Assembly: GCA_029855935.1 (NCBI GenBank)
Contig: JAGSHN010000017.1
Coordinates: 10,705 to 74,704 of the forward strand
Reading direction: 5' to 3'
From: Candidatus Thorarchaeota archaeon
Lineage (GTDB): Archaea > Asgardarchaeota > Thorarchaeia > Thorarchaeales > Thorarchaeaceae
Length of the DNA stretch: 64,000 nucleotides
The position numbers and the translations under genes were made by a program. Positions 25,317-35,510 of this stretch are shown here, in pieces (within the stretch, counting starts at the first letter, position 1; each line of letters begins with the position of its first letter). The notes beneath the pieces were generated by a model. The model was not told where the DNA came from. It saw only the letters and a program-made list of their open reading frames with translations, and did not search any database.

Positions 25317-25490
25317 GTGCTATCCGAGAGAATCTCGCTCATCCTCGCTCGGTCAACTGAGATGTTCACGGACATGGTCGTGGAGAAACTTGGCGGAAGG
25401 AGCGCCCTCGATGCCATTGAAACTCTCAACTACGACGAGATGGATGCTCTTGTCCACAAGGCGTTCCCATTTCTGAGAGCAAGAACGTGA
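25317..25490 (+). pseudogene. Possible small gene or gene remnant
   Basis: 57 codons from GTG 25317, protein-like throughout: ERISLILARSTEMFTDMVVE then LGGRSALDAIETLNYDEMDA. The frame is open upstream to 25194, but that part is antisense to the minus-strand remnant. It could be a real small protein starting at the GTG, or the 3' end of a gene broken by a rearrangement at about 25310. A 74-codon frame overlaps its stop and runs to mutS, but is Ser/Arg-rich and unconvincing. Confidence 0.35.
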
Positions 25491-25717
25491 CCACAGCACC
25501 GGAAGGCATTCACACTCCAGAATCACTGCCCTTCTCTTCCATAGCGATTTGGGCTATGGTCAATCGCGATCCCTACCGTGGTTCAGGCGCTTCAGACGAT
25601 ACAGAGTCGGCCAGTCTTCGAACGGCAAATCGACAGAAAGAAAAGCTGAGTTCTCTCTATTCACGCCAACAGACGAGAAGAGCCACAGAGAAAGAACAGG
25701 AGAATGAGTAGGTCCCA

Positions 25718-28327
25718 ATGGTCAAGAAACTAACGCCGATGCAGAGGCAGTATCTTGAGCTCAAGCGCCAGTATCCTGACAGCATACTGATGTTCAGGCT
25801 TGGGGACTTCTATGAGATGTTCAATGAGGATGCCAAGATAGCAAGCAAGATACTGAACATTGTGCTGACCGCCCGTGGGGAGGGCGTGGAGAGATGGCCG
25901 ATGTGCGGCGTCCCCTATCACTCAGTCGACACATATGTTGCAAAGCTGATACGTGCGGGCTACACTGTAGCCATTGCGGACCAGGTCGAGGACGCCTCCC
26001 AGGCAAGGGGGCTGGTCAGAAGAGAGATCGTCCGGCTGGTCACACCGGGGACCGTGCTGGAGTCGTCGATGCTTGAGGACTCTACCAACAACTATCTCGT
26101 TGCCATAGTCGCGCACGAGAGACGGGTTGGTGTGGCCGCAGTCGACGTGTCCACTGGTGAGTTCATTGCCACGGAGTTCGAGGGCGACCTTGAGGGAGAG
26201 AGGCTCTTCAACGAACTCAGCAGGTTGAGCCCAGCCGAGGTGCTTGTCCCAAGCAGCGAGACCAAACGGGCGCCTCTGATCAAGTTTCTTGAGGAGATAG
26301 GAGCCCGTGTAACAGCTAGGAACGACTACGAGTTCTCCGCCCGTTCGGCCGAACAGAGGCTCAAGGACCACTTTGGCGTGGCCACACTGGACGGGTTCGG
26401 TGTGAGCGACTGGCCAGCAGCACTGGGCGCAGCGGGAGCCATCCTCGCATACGTGCAGGAGGTCCACAAGACAGGCCCGGTCACACTGAGCGGCCTGCGG
26501 ACCTATTCGATTGAGCGTCATATAGTTCTAGATGCCACGACACAGCGCAATCTTGAGCTCCTCAGAAATGCGAGGGACGGTAGCACAAGGGGTACCCTGC
26601 TGAGCGTGTTGAACAGAACTGTCACGCCAATGGGCAAGAGACTGCTCAAGCGGTGGATTCTACAACCACTGTTGGACATTGACGAGATCAACAAGCGGCT
26701 GGACGCGGTCGAGGACCTTGCGAGGTCGGCTGTTCTAAGACGCAACGTGATGGACACACTCCGACCTCTGGGGGACCTTGAACGTGTCACGAGCAGGATA
26801 CTCTTTGGCACGACAAATGCCAGAGAGCTTGCAGCCCTCCGAGATGCCCTCAAGCGTCTTCCTCCGATACGCGATGCTCTAGCTGGCTGCAAATCGGGCT
26901 TGCTGCGCGAGGCCGCAGAGACGATAGACCCTCTTGAGAAACTATACGACACCTTGAAGCGAGCCGTTGTGGATGACCCCCCCGCCACCGTCCGAGAGGG
27001 TGGGATGATCAGGGAGGGCTTCTCCCAAGAGCTAGATGAGCTGAAGAAGACAATAGCTGATGACAAGAAGTGGATAGCGTCGCTTCAGGCAAGAGAACGG
27101 GCCCGAACCGGTATCAAGTCGCTCAAGGTCGGCTACAACAAGGTCTTCGGATACTACATCGAGGTGACGAAGGCCAACCTGCATATGGTCCCGGACGACT
27201 ACGAACGCAAGCAGACGCTCGCAAATGTGGAGAGATTCATCACTCCAGAGCTCAAGAGACGAGAGGAGGCTGTTCTGGCGGGAGAGGAGCGTATCAACAG
27301 GCTTGAGTACGAGATCTTCGAGCAGCTGCGCTCAAGGGTCAGAGAGAATGCACAGGCACTTCGAAACGATGCTGCTGCAGTGGCCCTCGTCGATGTCATC
27401 GCCTCTCTGGCAGACGTTGCCGTTTCGCGCAAGTACGTCCGCCCGAACGTTACGGAGGGCACTGCAATCCGCATCGTCGATGGCCGTCATCCGGCGCTTG
27501 AGATGATACTCGGCCCCAATGAGTTCGTTCCAAACAGCCTGGAGATAGGCGACGGCGGCATCACTCTCCTGATAGTGACTGGCCCGAACATGGCAGGAAA
27601 GAGCACCTACATGCGTCAAGCGGCTCTCATCGTCATCATGGCTCAGATGGGGTCATTCGTCCCAGCCAAGTCAGCCGAGATAGGTCTGGTGGACCGTATC
27701 TTCACGAGAGTCGGCGCATTTGATGATCTGACGGCAAGGCAGAGCACGTTCATGGTCGAGATGATCGAGACGGCCAACATCCTCAACAGTGCCACAAGGC
27801 GGAGCCTTGTCATCCTTGATGAGATAGGGAGGGGGACGTCGACATTCGATGGGATGGCGTTGGCCTGGGCCGTTGCTGAGCGGATCGTACAGATGAAGAC
27901 GAGGACGCTGTTCGCAACACACTTCCATCAGCTGACCGAGATGGCCCGACTGTATCACGGCGTGAAGAATGTCCACACTCTCGCAAGAGAAACTGGCAAC
28001 ACCATCGTCTTCCTGCACAAGGTCGTCGAGGGAGGAACTGACAAGAGCTACGGCATCCACGTCGCAGCCCTCGCTGGTGTCCCGGAGCCAGTGGTGCAGA
28101 GAGCTCGCGAGATACTGTCGCGTATCGAGAGGGAGAATGTTGTCGATCTGGGCTCCGCTGCAGGTTCCGACGGGCAGGAGCTGCAGCAGACGACCCTAGA
28201 GGCGCTGGTCATAGATGACCCCATAGTAGAACGGATCCGCCACTTGGACCTCGACAGGACCACGCCGATTGACGCGCTGCTAACACTGAAGGAGCTACAA
28301 GACGAGATACGCTCTCGCGAGAAATGA
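25718..28327 (+). CDS. mutS: DNA mismatch recognition protein MutS
   Basis: 869 residues, full-length MutS1. The mismatch-reading Phe-x-Glu is present near the N-terminus (LGDFYEMF, about residue 30). The ATPase has Walker A GPNMAGKST (about 623), Walker B with LVILDEIGRGTSTFDG (about 695) and the dimer-contact region ATHFHQLTE. The N-terminal mismatch and connector domains, lever and clamp are all of normal length. It recognises mismatches and recruits MutL, which lies 5.4 kb downstream on the same strand. MutS1/MutL pairs occur in only part of the archaea and are usually explained by transfer from bacteria. Confidence 0.96.
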   Translation: MVKKLTPMQRQYLELKRQYPDSILMFRLGDFYEMFNEDAKIASKILNIVLTARGEGVERWPMCGVPYHSVDTYVAKLIRAGYTVAIADQVEDASQARGLVRREIVRLVTPGTVLESSMLEDSTNNYLVAIVAHERRVGVAAVDVSTGEFIATEFEGDLEGERLFNELSRLSPAEVLVPSSETKRAPLIKFLEEIGARVTARNDYEFSARSAEQRLKDHFGVATLDGFGVSDWPAALGAAGAILAYVQEVHKTGPVTLSGLRTYSIERHIVLDATTQRNLELLRNARDGSTRGTLLSVLNRTVTPMGKRLLKRWILQPLLDIDEINKRLDAVEDLARSAVLRRNVMDTLRPLGDLERVTSRILFGTTNARELAALRDALKRLPPIRDALAGCKSGLLREAAETIDPLEKLYDTLKRAVVDDPPATVREGGMIREGFSQELDELKKTIADDKKWIASLQARERARTGIKSLKVGYNKVFGYYIEVTKANLHMVPDDYERKQTLANVERFITPELKRREEAVLAGEERINRLEYEIFEQLRSRVRENAQALRNDAAAVALVDVIASLADVAVSRKYVRPNVTEGTAIRIVDGRHPALEMILGPNEFVPNSLEIGDGGITLLIVTGPNMAGKSTYMRQAALIVIMAQMGSFVPAKSAEIGLVDRIFTRVGAFDDLTARQSTFMVEMIETANILNSATRRSLVILDEIGRGTSTFDGMALAWAVAERIVQMKTRTLFATHFHQLTEMARLYHGVKNVHTLARETGNTIVFLHKVVEGGTDKSYGIHVAALAGVPEPVVQRAREILSRIERENVVDLGSAAGSDGQELQQTTLEALVIDDPIVERIRHLDLDRTTPIDALLTLKELQDEIRSREK

Positions 28328-28386
28328 GGGGAGAAGCCGTGCATAGAGCGTCTGGTTGACGGTCCTGCCTAGTCGCGAAACTTCGA

Positions 28387-28410
28387 CGTGACTTTTCACA
28401 ACGCTTAATT
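28387..28410 (+). promoter_or_regulatory. Promoter of rpe with adjacent inverted repeat
   Basis: GCTTAATTG at 28403-28411 is TATA-like and directly preceded by GTGA-CTTT-TCAC (28388-28399), a 12-base inverted repeat that could bind a regulator next to the TFB site. The position excludes a start at 28416 for rpe. Confidence 0.35.
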
Positions 28411-28460
28411 GCCGGGTGGTAGAGCCGTCAATCAGGACAGCCCCATCGGAGATCCCTTCA

Positions 28461-29126
28461 GTGAAGCCAATAATCGCCCCGTCGATACTCTCTGCGGACT
28501 TTGCGAATCTGAGAGAGGATGTCCTAGCCGCTGTGAGGGGTGGCGCTGATGCCCTGCACTGTGACATAATGGACGGCAGCTTTGTGCCCAACATCTCGTT
28601 TGGGCCGATGATCGTCCGCACGGTGAACGAGATGACGGATGTGATGCTGGACGTCCATCTGATGATTGTCAACCCCGACAAGTATGTGCCGGAGTTTGTC
28701 AAGGCTGGCGCCGACCTGATCTATCCGCACGTGGAGGCACCCTATGACATCTATAGGACTGTACAGCTGATCAGGGACCACGGGATACGAGCTGGCATCA
28801 CGCTGAATCCCGGGACGCCGCTTGAGACCGTCATTCCACTACTCGACCACGTTGACACCGTGCTGATAATGAGCGTGTGTCCGGGATTTGGCGGACAGAA
28901 GTTCATCCCATCCGCGCTACAGCGCATCAGGAGGCTGAGAAGACTGCTCGACGAGGAGAAGCCCAGCGTCACTATTGCAGTCGATGGCGGAGTGTCGCGG
29001 GACAATGTCGCAGAGCTGTACAGAGCAGGGGCGAGACACTTCATCGCGGGGTCATCGGTATTCAAGGCCGAGGACATCGAGGGTGCTGTCCGGGAGCTGA
29101 GAACGATCGTCGAGGCACTGGAGTGA
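28461..29126 (+). CDS. rpe: Ribulose-phosphate 3-epimerase
   Basis: 221 residues from GTG 28461, where the family normally begins ([16 protein letters not shown]). Interconverts ribulose 5-phosphate and xylulose 5-phosphate. Visible active-site features: [14 protein letters not shown] (metal His/Asp region with HCDIMDG), [19 protein letters not shown] and the phosphate-binding VDGGV and GSSVF. TIM-barrel length is normal. It is followed 5 bases later by transaldolase, so the two form a non-oxidative pentose phosphate operon. Confidence 0.94.
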   Translation: MKPIIAPSILSADFANLREDVLAAVRGGADALHCDIMDGSFVPNISFGPMIVRTVNEMTDVMLDVHLMIVNPDKYVPEFVKAGADLIYPHVEAPYDIYRTVQLIRDHGIRAGITLNPGTPLETVIPLLDHVDTVLIMSVCPGFGGQKFIPSALQRIRRLRRLLDEEKPSVTIAVDGGVSRDNVAELYRAGARHFIAGSSVFKAEDIEGAVRELRTIVEALE

Positions 29127-29131
29127 TTGAG

Positions 29132-29791
29132 ATGAAGTTCTTCATAGACACAGCCAACGTAGAGGCAATTCGAAGGTTCCACGAGAGAGGAATGGTCGAC
29201 GGAGTGACGACCAACCCCACACTCGTGGCGAGAGAGGGTCGTGACCTCAGACAGATAGTCACGGAGATTGCGTCCTTCGTCAAGGGCCCCATCAGCCTTG
29301 AGGTTGTGAGCGAGGACGCAGACAAGATGGTGAATGATGCCCAAAGGATGAGTGGCTGGATTGACAACGCAGCCATCAAGATACCGATGACTTGGGAGGG
29401 ACTCAAGGCGGTGAGAAAACTCGCAGAAGAGGGCATAAAGACCAACGTGACCCTCGTGTTCAGTGCCAACCAGGCGCTTCTGGCCGCAAAGGCAGGAGCG
29501 ACATTTGTCTCGCCGTTCATTGGCAGGCTGGACGATGTCGGTCACACCGGAATGCAGCTGATCGCCGATGTGGTGCAGATCTATTCCAACTACGGCTATG
29601 ACACCGAGGTCATCGTGGCCAGTGTCCGCCATCCGATTCACGTGTATGAGGCCGCCCTGATTGGTGCTGATATCGCCACGATACCACCCACCGTCATGGA
29701 GAAGATGGTCAACCATCCGCTCACGGACGTGGGCATCAAGAGATTCCTCGACGACTCGAGGAAGGTCCAAGAGACAAAGGACGGACAGTGA
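29132..29791 (+). CDS. tal: Transaldolase, TalC/fructose-6-phosphate aldolase type
   Basis: 219 residues, the short decameric class. Motifs: [10 protein letters not shown] at the N-terminus, [22 protein letters not shown] carrying the Schiff-base lysine, and [19 protein letters not shown]. Transfers dihydroxyacetone units between sugar phosphates; the same fold includes fructose-6-phosphate aldolases, and sequence alone does not separate them safely. The rpe neighbour supports transaldolase. Start ATG 29132 is 5 bases after the rpe stop. Confidence 0.92.
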   Translation: MKFFIDTANVEAIRRFHERGMVDGVTTNPTLVAREGRDLRQIVTEIASFVKGPISLEVVSEDADKMVNDAQRMSGWIDNAAIKIPMTWEGLKAVRKLAEEGIKTNVTLVFSANQALLAAKAGATFVSPFIGRLDDVGHTGMQLIADVVQIYSNYGYDTEVIVASVRHPIHVYEAALIGADIATIPPTVMEKMVNHPLTDVGIKRFLDDSRKVQETKDGQ

Positions 29792-29837
29792 GAGGGACTC
29801 CCTACGTCCGAGAACGTATTATTAGCGTCCGTATGGC

Positions 29838-31421
29838 ATGTCAGGAGTTGTGGTCCGAATGAGGTTGGAGCCGGACCTTGTGGTCTTCAACGGCCGGATA
29901 ATCACAATGGACCCTGAGAACCCCGAGGCAACGGCGATAGCGGTCAAGAACTACAAGTTCCTCCTGGTGGGCAGTGATACCGACATCCTCGACCTCGTTC
30001 AGTCAGCACGTAGGGTCATCGACCTGGGCGGCAAGACTGTTGTGCCGGGATTCGTCGACGCCCACGCTCACGTCACCAGTACCGGCATCAGACGCGGATA
30101 TGTTGACCTCAGCGATGCAAAGTCGCTGCAGGAACTCAAAGCGACCCTCAGACAGGCTGCCCAAGAGCGCCCACCGGGGGAGTGGATTCGAGGACACAGG
30201 TGGGACGAGAGCCGATGGCCCGAGAGGAGATATCCGACGGCGAGGGACCTTGATGAGGTCTCCACCGAACATCCAATCGCCATAGAACGCGTGGACCTTC
30301 ACCTCGCCTCGATGAACACTCTCGCGATGGAGAAGCTGAAGGTGCCGCTGGACCACGAGGGTACGTTGAAGGACTCCAAGGGACAGCCCATCGGAGTATT
30401 CAGGGACATCCCCGACCTGTTTGCCAGGCTCCGCCCGGATCTTGACACAATAAAGGCAGGAGTCGTGGCGGGGAGCAAGCTCGTCAATCAGTACGGCATC
30501 ACTACCTGCGTCGACAACATCAGAGCCGAGTATCTACGCGCCATTCTTGAGTGCGAGAGGGAGAAGCGACTCACTGCGAGGTTTATCGTCAACCCCCCGG
30601 GCAACCAGATGAAGCATCTTGTTGCTCTAGGCCTCACCTCAGGGCTGGGCGGACCTATGTTCAGACTGGCTGGCGTGAAGAGCTTTATGGACGGCTCGAT
30701 TGGCGCCCGTACCGCCGCACTGAGCGAGCCCTATGCTGATGACCCTGGCAACATAGGTAGACTATTGATCAATGAAAAGGCGATGACGAGGTTTCTCAGA
30801 AAGGCGGTTCGGGGCGGCATCCAGACAGTCACCCACGCAATCGGCGACCGCGCGATTGAGATACTGCTAAGAGCATTCGAGTCTCTGAACGAGCGAGAAC
30901 TCGCCCTCGCTCGTAGGCAACGCCATCGCATTGAACACGCTGAGATGATGAGCAGGGAGCAGATACGAAGGGCGGCAGCTCTGGGGCTCATCCTGTCAAT
31001 GCAGCCAAACTTTATTGGCGAGTGGCAGACAGAGGGCGGGATGTACGAACAACGCCTCGGTCCCGAGAGAGCCAAGATGATGAACATGTTCAGGGTGGCA
31101 CTGGACAACGGCGCAAGAGTCTGCTTCGGCTCTGACGGCATGCCCTTTGGCCCACTCTACGGCATCTGGTGCGCCACAACCCACAGCAATCCCAATGTGC
31201 AGATAACCGTCGAAGAGGCCCTCCGTTGCTACACCCTTGAGGGTGCCTACGCGTCGTTCGTAGAGAACATCGTGGGCAGCATCACCGTTGGCAAGCGCGC
31301 AGACTTTGTCGTACTCTCAGAGGACATAACACGCGTGCCCCCTGAGAGGATAAGAGAGGTTCAAGTGGAGAGCACGTTCGTCGGGGGAATCGAGGAGTTC
31401 TCTAGGGCGAGGAACAGGTGA
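29838..31421 (+). CDS. YtcJ-like metal-dependent amidohydrolase
   Basis: 527 residues, Amidohydro_3/YtcJ type. Metal ligands appear in PGFVDAHAHVTSTG (HxH, about residue 75), THAIGDRAI, HRIEHAEM and CFGSDGMPFGPL. Such enzymes hydrolyse amide or ester bonds in diverse small molecules; substrate is not deducible. ATG 29838 is used; ATG 29859 is possible. A T/A-rich element (GTATTATTAG) lies about 20 bases upstream, so the mRNA may be nearly leaderless. It is not clearly part of the rpe-tal operon. Confidence 0.9.
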   Translation: MSGVVVRMRLEPDLVVFNGRIITMDPENPEATAIAVKNYKFLLVGSDTDILDLVQSARRVIDLGGKTVVPGFVDAHAHVTSTGIRRGYVDLSDAKSLQELKATLRQAAQERPPGEWIRGHRWDESRWPERRYPTARDLDEVSTEHPIAIERVDLHLASMNTLAMEKLKVPLDHEGTLKDSKGQPIGVFRDIPDLFARLRPDLDTIKAGVVAGSKLVNQYGITTCVDNIRAEYLRAILECEREKRLTARFIVNPPGNQMKHLVALGLTSGLGGPMFRLAGVKSFMDGSIGARTAALSEPYADDPGNIGRLLINEKAMTRFLRKAVRGGIQTVTHAIGDRAIEILLRAFESLNERELALARRQRHRIEHAEMMSREQIRRAAALGLILSMQPNFIGEWQTEGGMYEQRLGPERAKMMNMFRVALDNGARVCFGSDGMPFGPLYGIWCATTHSNPNVQITVEEALRCYTLEGAYASFVENIVGSITVGKRADFVVLSEDITRVPPERIREVQVESTFVGGIEEFSRARNR

Positions 31422-31586
31422 TTATGATTGCGTCTCTTCACACGGAACATAACAGATGTTGGGCCCAGGAGAGCTCGACCCGCACTCTCTGAAAATGCCG
31501 TGATATCCCGGCACCGCACTGCTGTCTGGAAAAGACTCACATAGGACTGCTAGATAGGTGAAACATACGCAGAGAAGGAAGTTCGA

Positions 31587-33533
31587 ATGGAGGAGTACCA
31601 ATCCATAACGAGGTATTACACATTCCTCTCTGATGAGTCTCGTGACTTGGTCGAGAACATCGTGCGAGAGTCCACGAACGTCTCGGACCTGGCCAGCAGG
31701 ATTACTGACTATGTCTGCAAGAACAATGTGCCCAAGGAGCTGGTGATCTTCGCCCTGCGTGTCGGATATCTAGCAAAGAGCCCTACCACATTGCGCAGAC
31801 TGGCTGACCGATACGGGGACTTCCCGGAGATACGTGCTTGGGTTCTATGGGGGCGTAATGTAATGGGCCTCCATCCCAGTACGCAGGATGTCATCGACGC
31901 AATGGACGCTGTCATTCAGAACCCGTTTGATGAGGCAATCAAGGTCGAGGCGCAAGTGCTCAAGGCAAGCATAGCTCCTAGAGAGGCTGCAGCAAGTGCC
32001 CTCGATGAGGCCTTGAACCTCTGTGAGACTAGTCCACATCTGAGACCGTTCTTGGGAGATATCATATCCCAGCGTGCCTCACTCAGGTACCAATGGGAAG
32101 AATATGAAATGGGGAGGCGTGATGCAGAGACAGCATTAGAAATGGCGGTCAAGAGCGGAGACATCATACTGCAGCTAAGCGCGCTTGTTAGCCTGGGACT
32201 CAACCTTGACGATCCACGACAAGCCGTGGCTGTGTACCTCAGAGTGGCTGACCTCGTGAACATAACAGGAGCGGAGTCTTACAAGAGTACTCTGTACAAC
32301 AACCTTGGTTTCAACTACGCCGCTCTCGGAGAGTACGACAATGCGATTCGTTCCTACGAAGCGGCAATAGAGTTCAACAGGGCAATGGGAATGAGGTCCC
32401 ATACGCCTCTGATGAATCTCGCAGTTCTCTATGGGGCTGTAGGAGAACCTGAAAAGGCACTGGAGTACGCCGCGGAGGCGGTGAGGGCCATTGGTACAGA
32501 AGACGGTAGCCATCCGGCACCTTACATTGAGATGGCCCGGGCTCTGATTCTCAATGGCCGGGTGGACGAGGCGTTCGACTATCTTGAGAGAGGCGGCCAG
32601 TACGCTATCAGGATCGACTCAAAGAAGGAGCAGGGAAGATACTACCTTGTCAGGGGGATCCTCGCTCGTGAGACCGGCAACTATTCCGAGGCTATACGCG
32701 TCTTCAACCGCGGACTTGAGCTGGCGGAGAGCATCGGTAACCTCTATCACATCCTCCAAATCTTGTTTAACCTTGCCGAGGCCGAGCTCGCACAATGTGC
32801 AGACAACCCCAGCGAGGAGGCAATCCTCAGGTCAGAGGGTGCGCTCTCTCGGATAGAGCAGATTGCTAGAGAGCAGGACCTCCCGGCCCTCCTGATTCAA
32901 GTGAACCTCCTGAGGGCAGAGTTGAGCAGACTGAATGGCAACAGAGAACAGGCAAGGAGCTACCTCACTGATGCACTGGCTCTCTGCAACAGGTACGATG
33001 TCGGTGTCCTCCGTGCAAGGGTCGAGGAGCGGCTCGGGGCTCTCGACATCAGAGAGTCCACGCCCACAATAATAGCTCGCTTCCGGTCCTTTGTCCGTCA
33101 GATTGTCGTACCCTCAGCAAGGCGGAAGAGAATCCATTTCGATGTATATGGCTGTATTGTGATGATGCGTGATACAGGACTTGAAGTGTTCTCAAGCTAC
33201 GTCGACTCACGCCTGACCAGCAACCCGACGCTGGTCGCTGGTCTGATCACGGCAGTCTCAGCCTTTGCGCAAGAGCTCAGGCAGGACACAAGTGGCTCGC
33301 TGCAGTCCATCGTCCACGAAGACATCGCCGTGCTTCTCGAACACGGAGACTATGTCACGTGTGCGCTGCTGTGCAGTAGGGATGCCTCAGAGGCCAGAGT
33401 CCTCGAGCGCATCTTTCTGAAGAGATTCGAGAGGACCCACGCGGAGCGTCTGCGCACCTACGCAGACGGCGGCGTGAGCCCAATCGATGCAGGCAAGATG
33501 TTCGATGAGATTGTCGTGCAACGTGCAGGGTAG
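31587..33533 (+). CDS. TPR protein with C-terminal longin/roadblock-like domain
   Basis: 648 residues. Residues 1-120 are helical; about 190-480 hold TPR repeats (LYNNLGFNYAALGEYDNAIR, GNYSEAIRVFNRGLELA, RARSYLTDALALC-type). From about 515 the protein changes to an alpha/beta pattern, FDVYGCIVMMRDTGLEVFSS, LVAGLITAVSAFAQEL, VLLEHGDYVTCALL, which resembles the longin/roadblock-like domains abundant in Asgard archaea next to small GTPases. Such domains serve as GTPase regulators or membrane-trafficking adaptors in eukaryotes. The link is by fold-like pattern, not a search. It appears to be a single gene; no GTPase is adjacent. Confidence 0.8.
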   Translation: MEEYQSITRYYTFLSDESRDLVENIVRESTNVSDLASRITDYVCKNNVPKELVIFALRVGYLAKSPTTLRRLADRYGDFPEIRAWVLWGRNVMGLHPSTQDVIDAMDAVIQNPFDEAIKVEAQVLKASIAPREAAASALDEALNLCETSPHLRPFLGDIISQRASLRYQWEEYEMGRRDAETALEMAVKSGDIILQLSALVSLGLNLDDPRQAVAVYLRVADLVNITGAESYKSTLYNNLGFNYAALGEYDNAIRSYEAAIEFNRAMGMRSHTPLMNLAVLYGAVGEPEKALEYAAEAVRAIGTEDGSHPAPYIEMARALILNGRVDEAFDYLERGGQYAIRIDSKKEQGRYYLVRGILARETGNYSEAIRVFNRGLELAESIGNLYHILQILFNLAEAELAQCADNPSEEAILRSEGALSRIEQIAREQDLPALLIQVNLLRAELSRLNGNREQARSYLTDALALCNRYDVGVLRARVEERLGALDIRESTPTIIARFRSFVRQIVVPSARRKRIHFDVYGCIVMMRDTGLEVFSSYVDSRLTSNPTLVAGLITAVSAFAQELRQDTSGSLQSIVHEDIAVLLEHGDYVTCALLCSRDASEARVLERIFLKRFERTHAERLRTYADGGVSPIDAGKMFDEIVVQRAG

Positions 33534-33641
33534 GACCGACACGTGTGCAGTGGCATCTACCCTGCAGACAGTCAGCATCCCTGTGTGCTGGCCGGCTTCA
33601 CCTGATGCGGAGTGCTTCGTTGAACAGCATCTTTGAGAGCA

Positions 33642-33650
33642 CTTTTTATG
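33642..33650 (+). promoter_or_regulatory. TATA-like box of mutL
   Basis: CTTTTTATG, 53-61 bases before ATG 33703. It lies only 8 bases ahead of an upstream in-frame GTG (33658), which therefore cannot be the start. Confidence 0.45.
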
Positions 33651-33702
33651 GAGGGCCGTGACTCGTGACCAGTGGTACAGACCAGAGGCCCGAGGTGAGA
33701 GA

Positions 33703-35505
33703 ATGGGTCGCGTTGTCAAACTCCCCAGAGATGTCGTGGCACTGATTGCTGCAGGCGAGGTGATTGAGAGACCCGCCTCGGTGGTCAAGGAGTTGATAGA
33801 GAACTCGTTGGACGCAGACGCAACAACTATCGACATAGTCATAGAGAACGGGGGGTTCGACCTCATCTCGGTCTCTGACGACGGTCACGGAATCCTGCGC
33901 GAGGACTGCCCGACGTGCGTGAAGCGTCACTCAACATCAAAGATTCGCACGCGCGAGGACGTAGAGGCAATTCGGACCTACGGCTTCCGCGGTGAGGCGC
34001 TGGCCAGCATAGCCGCGGTGGCCACGCTGCGAATCGTCACACGGGCACGCGAGGAGGACATCGGCACAGAGCTTGTAGTCCTGAGCGGGACTGAACAAGT
34101 GATTCGACCCGCTTCCCGGGCCGTCGGTACTACCGTCGAGGTCACGGGGCTGTTCGAACGGGTCCCTGCAAGAAGACACAGCCTGATGGGCCCAGTCGCG
34201 GAGGCGGGTAGAGTGACAGATCTCGTCCGGCGATACGCCGCCGCACGGCCTGACGTTGGTCTTAGGCTCACACGTGACGGCGAAACCCTGATGGACTGTC
34301 CAGCGGGTCAGAAACTGAGCGAGCGCATCGTATATCTATGGGGCCACACGACAGCTGCTGCTCTTGCGCCTGTCAATCATTCGGTTGACAATATCCGGGT
34401 GACTGGCTATGTTGTCAGGCCGCCACTCTCACGTGGTAACCGGTCCCGCGAGTACGTCTCTGTCCGGGGCAGACCGATAGAGGATCTCCGGCTGAGCCGT
34501 GCCGCAGAGGCGGCATATGCCACGCTCCTGATGAGGGGGAGGTACCCGGCCTTTGTGATCGACATTCAACTACCTCCGGAGGACGTCGATGTTAATGTAC
34601 ATCCGTCAAAGAGAGAGGTCCTATTCGCTAACGTTGGTAGGGTCGTCGAGGCTGTGCATCACGCCATCAGACGAGCGCTGGCCGAGGAACCAGATGCCGG
34701 CCATAAGGAGGACCTGAGCGGGTATGTCACCTCGGCCCCGCCTGAGGTGCAGCATGACACTCCGATGGCAATATCGGCAGGAGAGGCAGAGGCTGAACCT
34801 GAGAGATCTGATACAGGACGAACAGGTCGGCTCGCCGATACCAGGACCTTTCCGACGACCATCGTGTCAGAGAGCTTGGAGGACCCCGAACAGCACGGCC
34901 CGGAGGTGATTGACGGGCTCTTTGAGGGCGGTCTGAGAATCGTCGGACAGATACATGGTCTGTACATCCTGCTTGAAGCCTCTGACGGACTCGTGATAGT
35001 CGACCAGCACGCCGCCCACGAGCGAGTCGTCTACGAGAGGCTGAGGCGAGAGGTGAACGAGGGCAACGTTGCCGTTCAGGAGCTCCTTGAGCCTGTTGTC
35101 CTGCAGCTGAGCCCCGATGAGATAGAACAGATACAGTCCGTGTCGGATGTCCTGCACCAACTCGGTTTCGATGTAGAGAGATTCGGGGAACGCGAGGTCA
35201 TTGTGAGAACGCTTCCAGAGATCCTCGGAAAACATGCCTCTGAGACTGACCTCGTATCGCTCGTTGATGAGATTCTTGAGGTCGGAAAGTCCACGCCCGT
35301 AGAGCACTTTATGGACGAGGTTGTCAAAGTGACGGCGTGCCACAGCGCAATTAGAGCAGGGAGAACGCTCAATCACAATGAGATTGCAAGGTTGCTTGAG
35401 GAGATGGCGAAGACACCAGACTGGGACCTCTGTCCGCACGGACGACCGACCGTCATACGTGTGACAGGCAGCGAACTCGAACGACGCTTTGGCCGTACTG
35501 GCTAA
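33703..35505 (+). CDS. mutL: Mismatch repair endonuclease MutL
   Basis: 600 residues from ATG 33703, with GAGGTGAG just upstream. The N-terminal GHKL ATPase has KELIENSLDADAT, SDDGHGI and GFRGEALASIAAV. The C-terminal nuclease motifs are complete: DQHAAHERVVYE at about 433 (DQHA-x2-E-x4-E), ACHSAIRAG at about 545, CPHGRPT at about 577 and FGR near the end. This is thus the nicking type of MutL used where no MutH exists, not the E. coli type. It should work with the MutS encoded upstream. A variable linker of about 90 residues joins the halves. Confidence 0.96.
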   Translation: MGRVVKLPRDVVALIAAGEVIERPASVVKELIENSLDADATTIDIVIENGGFDLISVSDDGHGILREDCPTCVKRHSTSKIRTREDVEAIRTYGFRGEALASIAAVATLRIVTRAREEDIGTELVVLSGTEQVIRPASRAVGTTVEVTGLFERVPARRHSLMGPVAEAGRVTDLVRRYAAARPDVGLRLTRDGETLMDCPAGQKLSERIVYLWGHTTAAALAPVNHSVDNIRVTGYVVRPPLSRGNRSREYVSVRGRPIEDLRLSRAAEAAYATLLMRGRYPAFVIDIQLPPEDVDVNVHPSKREVLFANVGRVVEAVHHAIRRALAEEPDAGHKEDLSGYVTSAPPEVQHDTPMAISAGEAEAEPERSDTGRTGRLADTRTFPTTIVSESLEDPEQHGPEVIDGLFEGGLRIVGQIHGLYILLEASDGLVIVDQHAAHERVVYERLRREVNEGNVAVQELLEPVVLQLSPDEIEQIQSVSDVLHQLGFDVERFGEREVIVRTLPEILGKHASETDLVSLVDEILEVGKSTPVEHFMDEVVKVTACHSAIRAGRTLNHNEIARLLEEMAKTPDWDLCPHGRPTVIRVTGSELERRFGRTG

Positions 35506-35510
35506 CCCAC

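Noticed and set aside
25487-25711. 74-codon plus-strand frame just before mutS
   Set aside because: Ser/Arg/Gln-rich, no fold-like pattern; the 4-base overlap with the preceding fragment is the only point in its favour.
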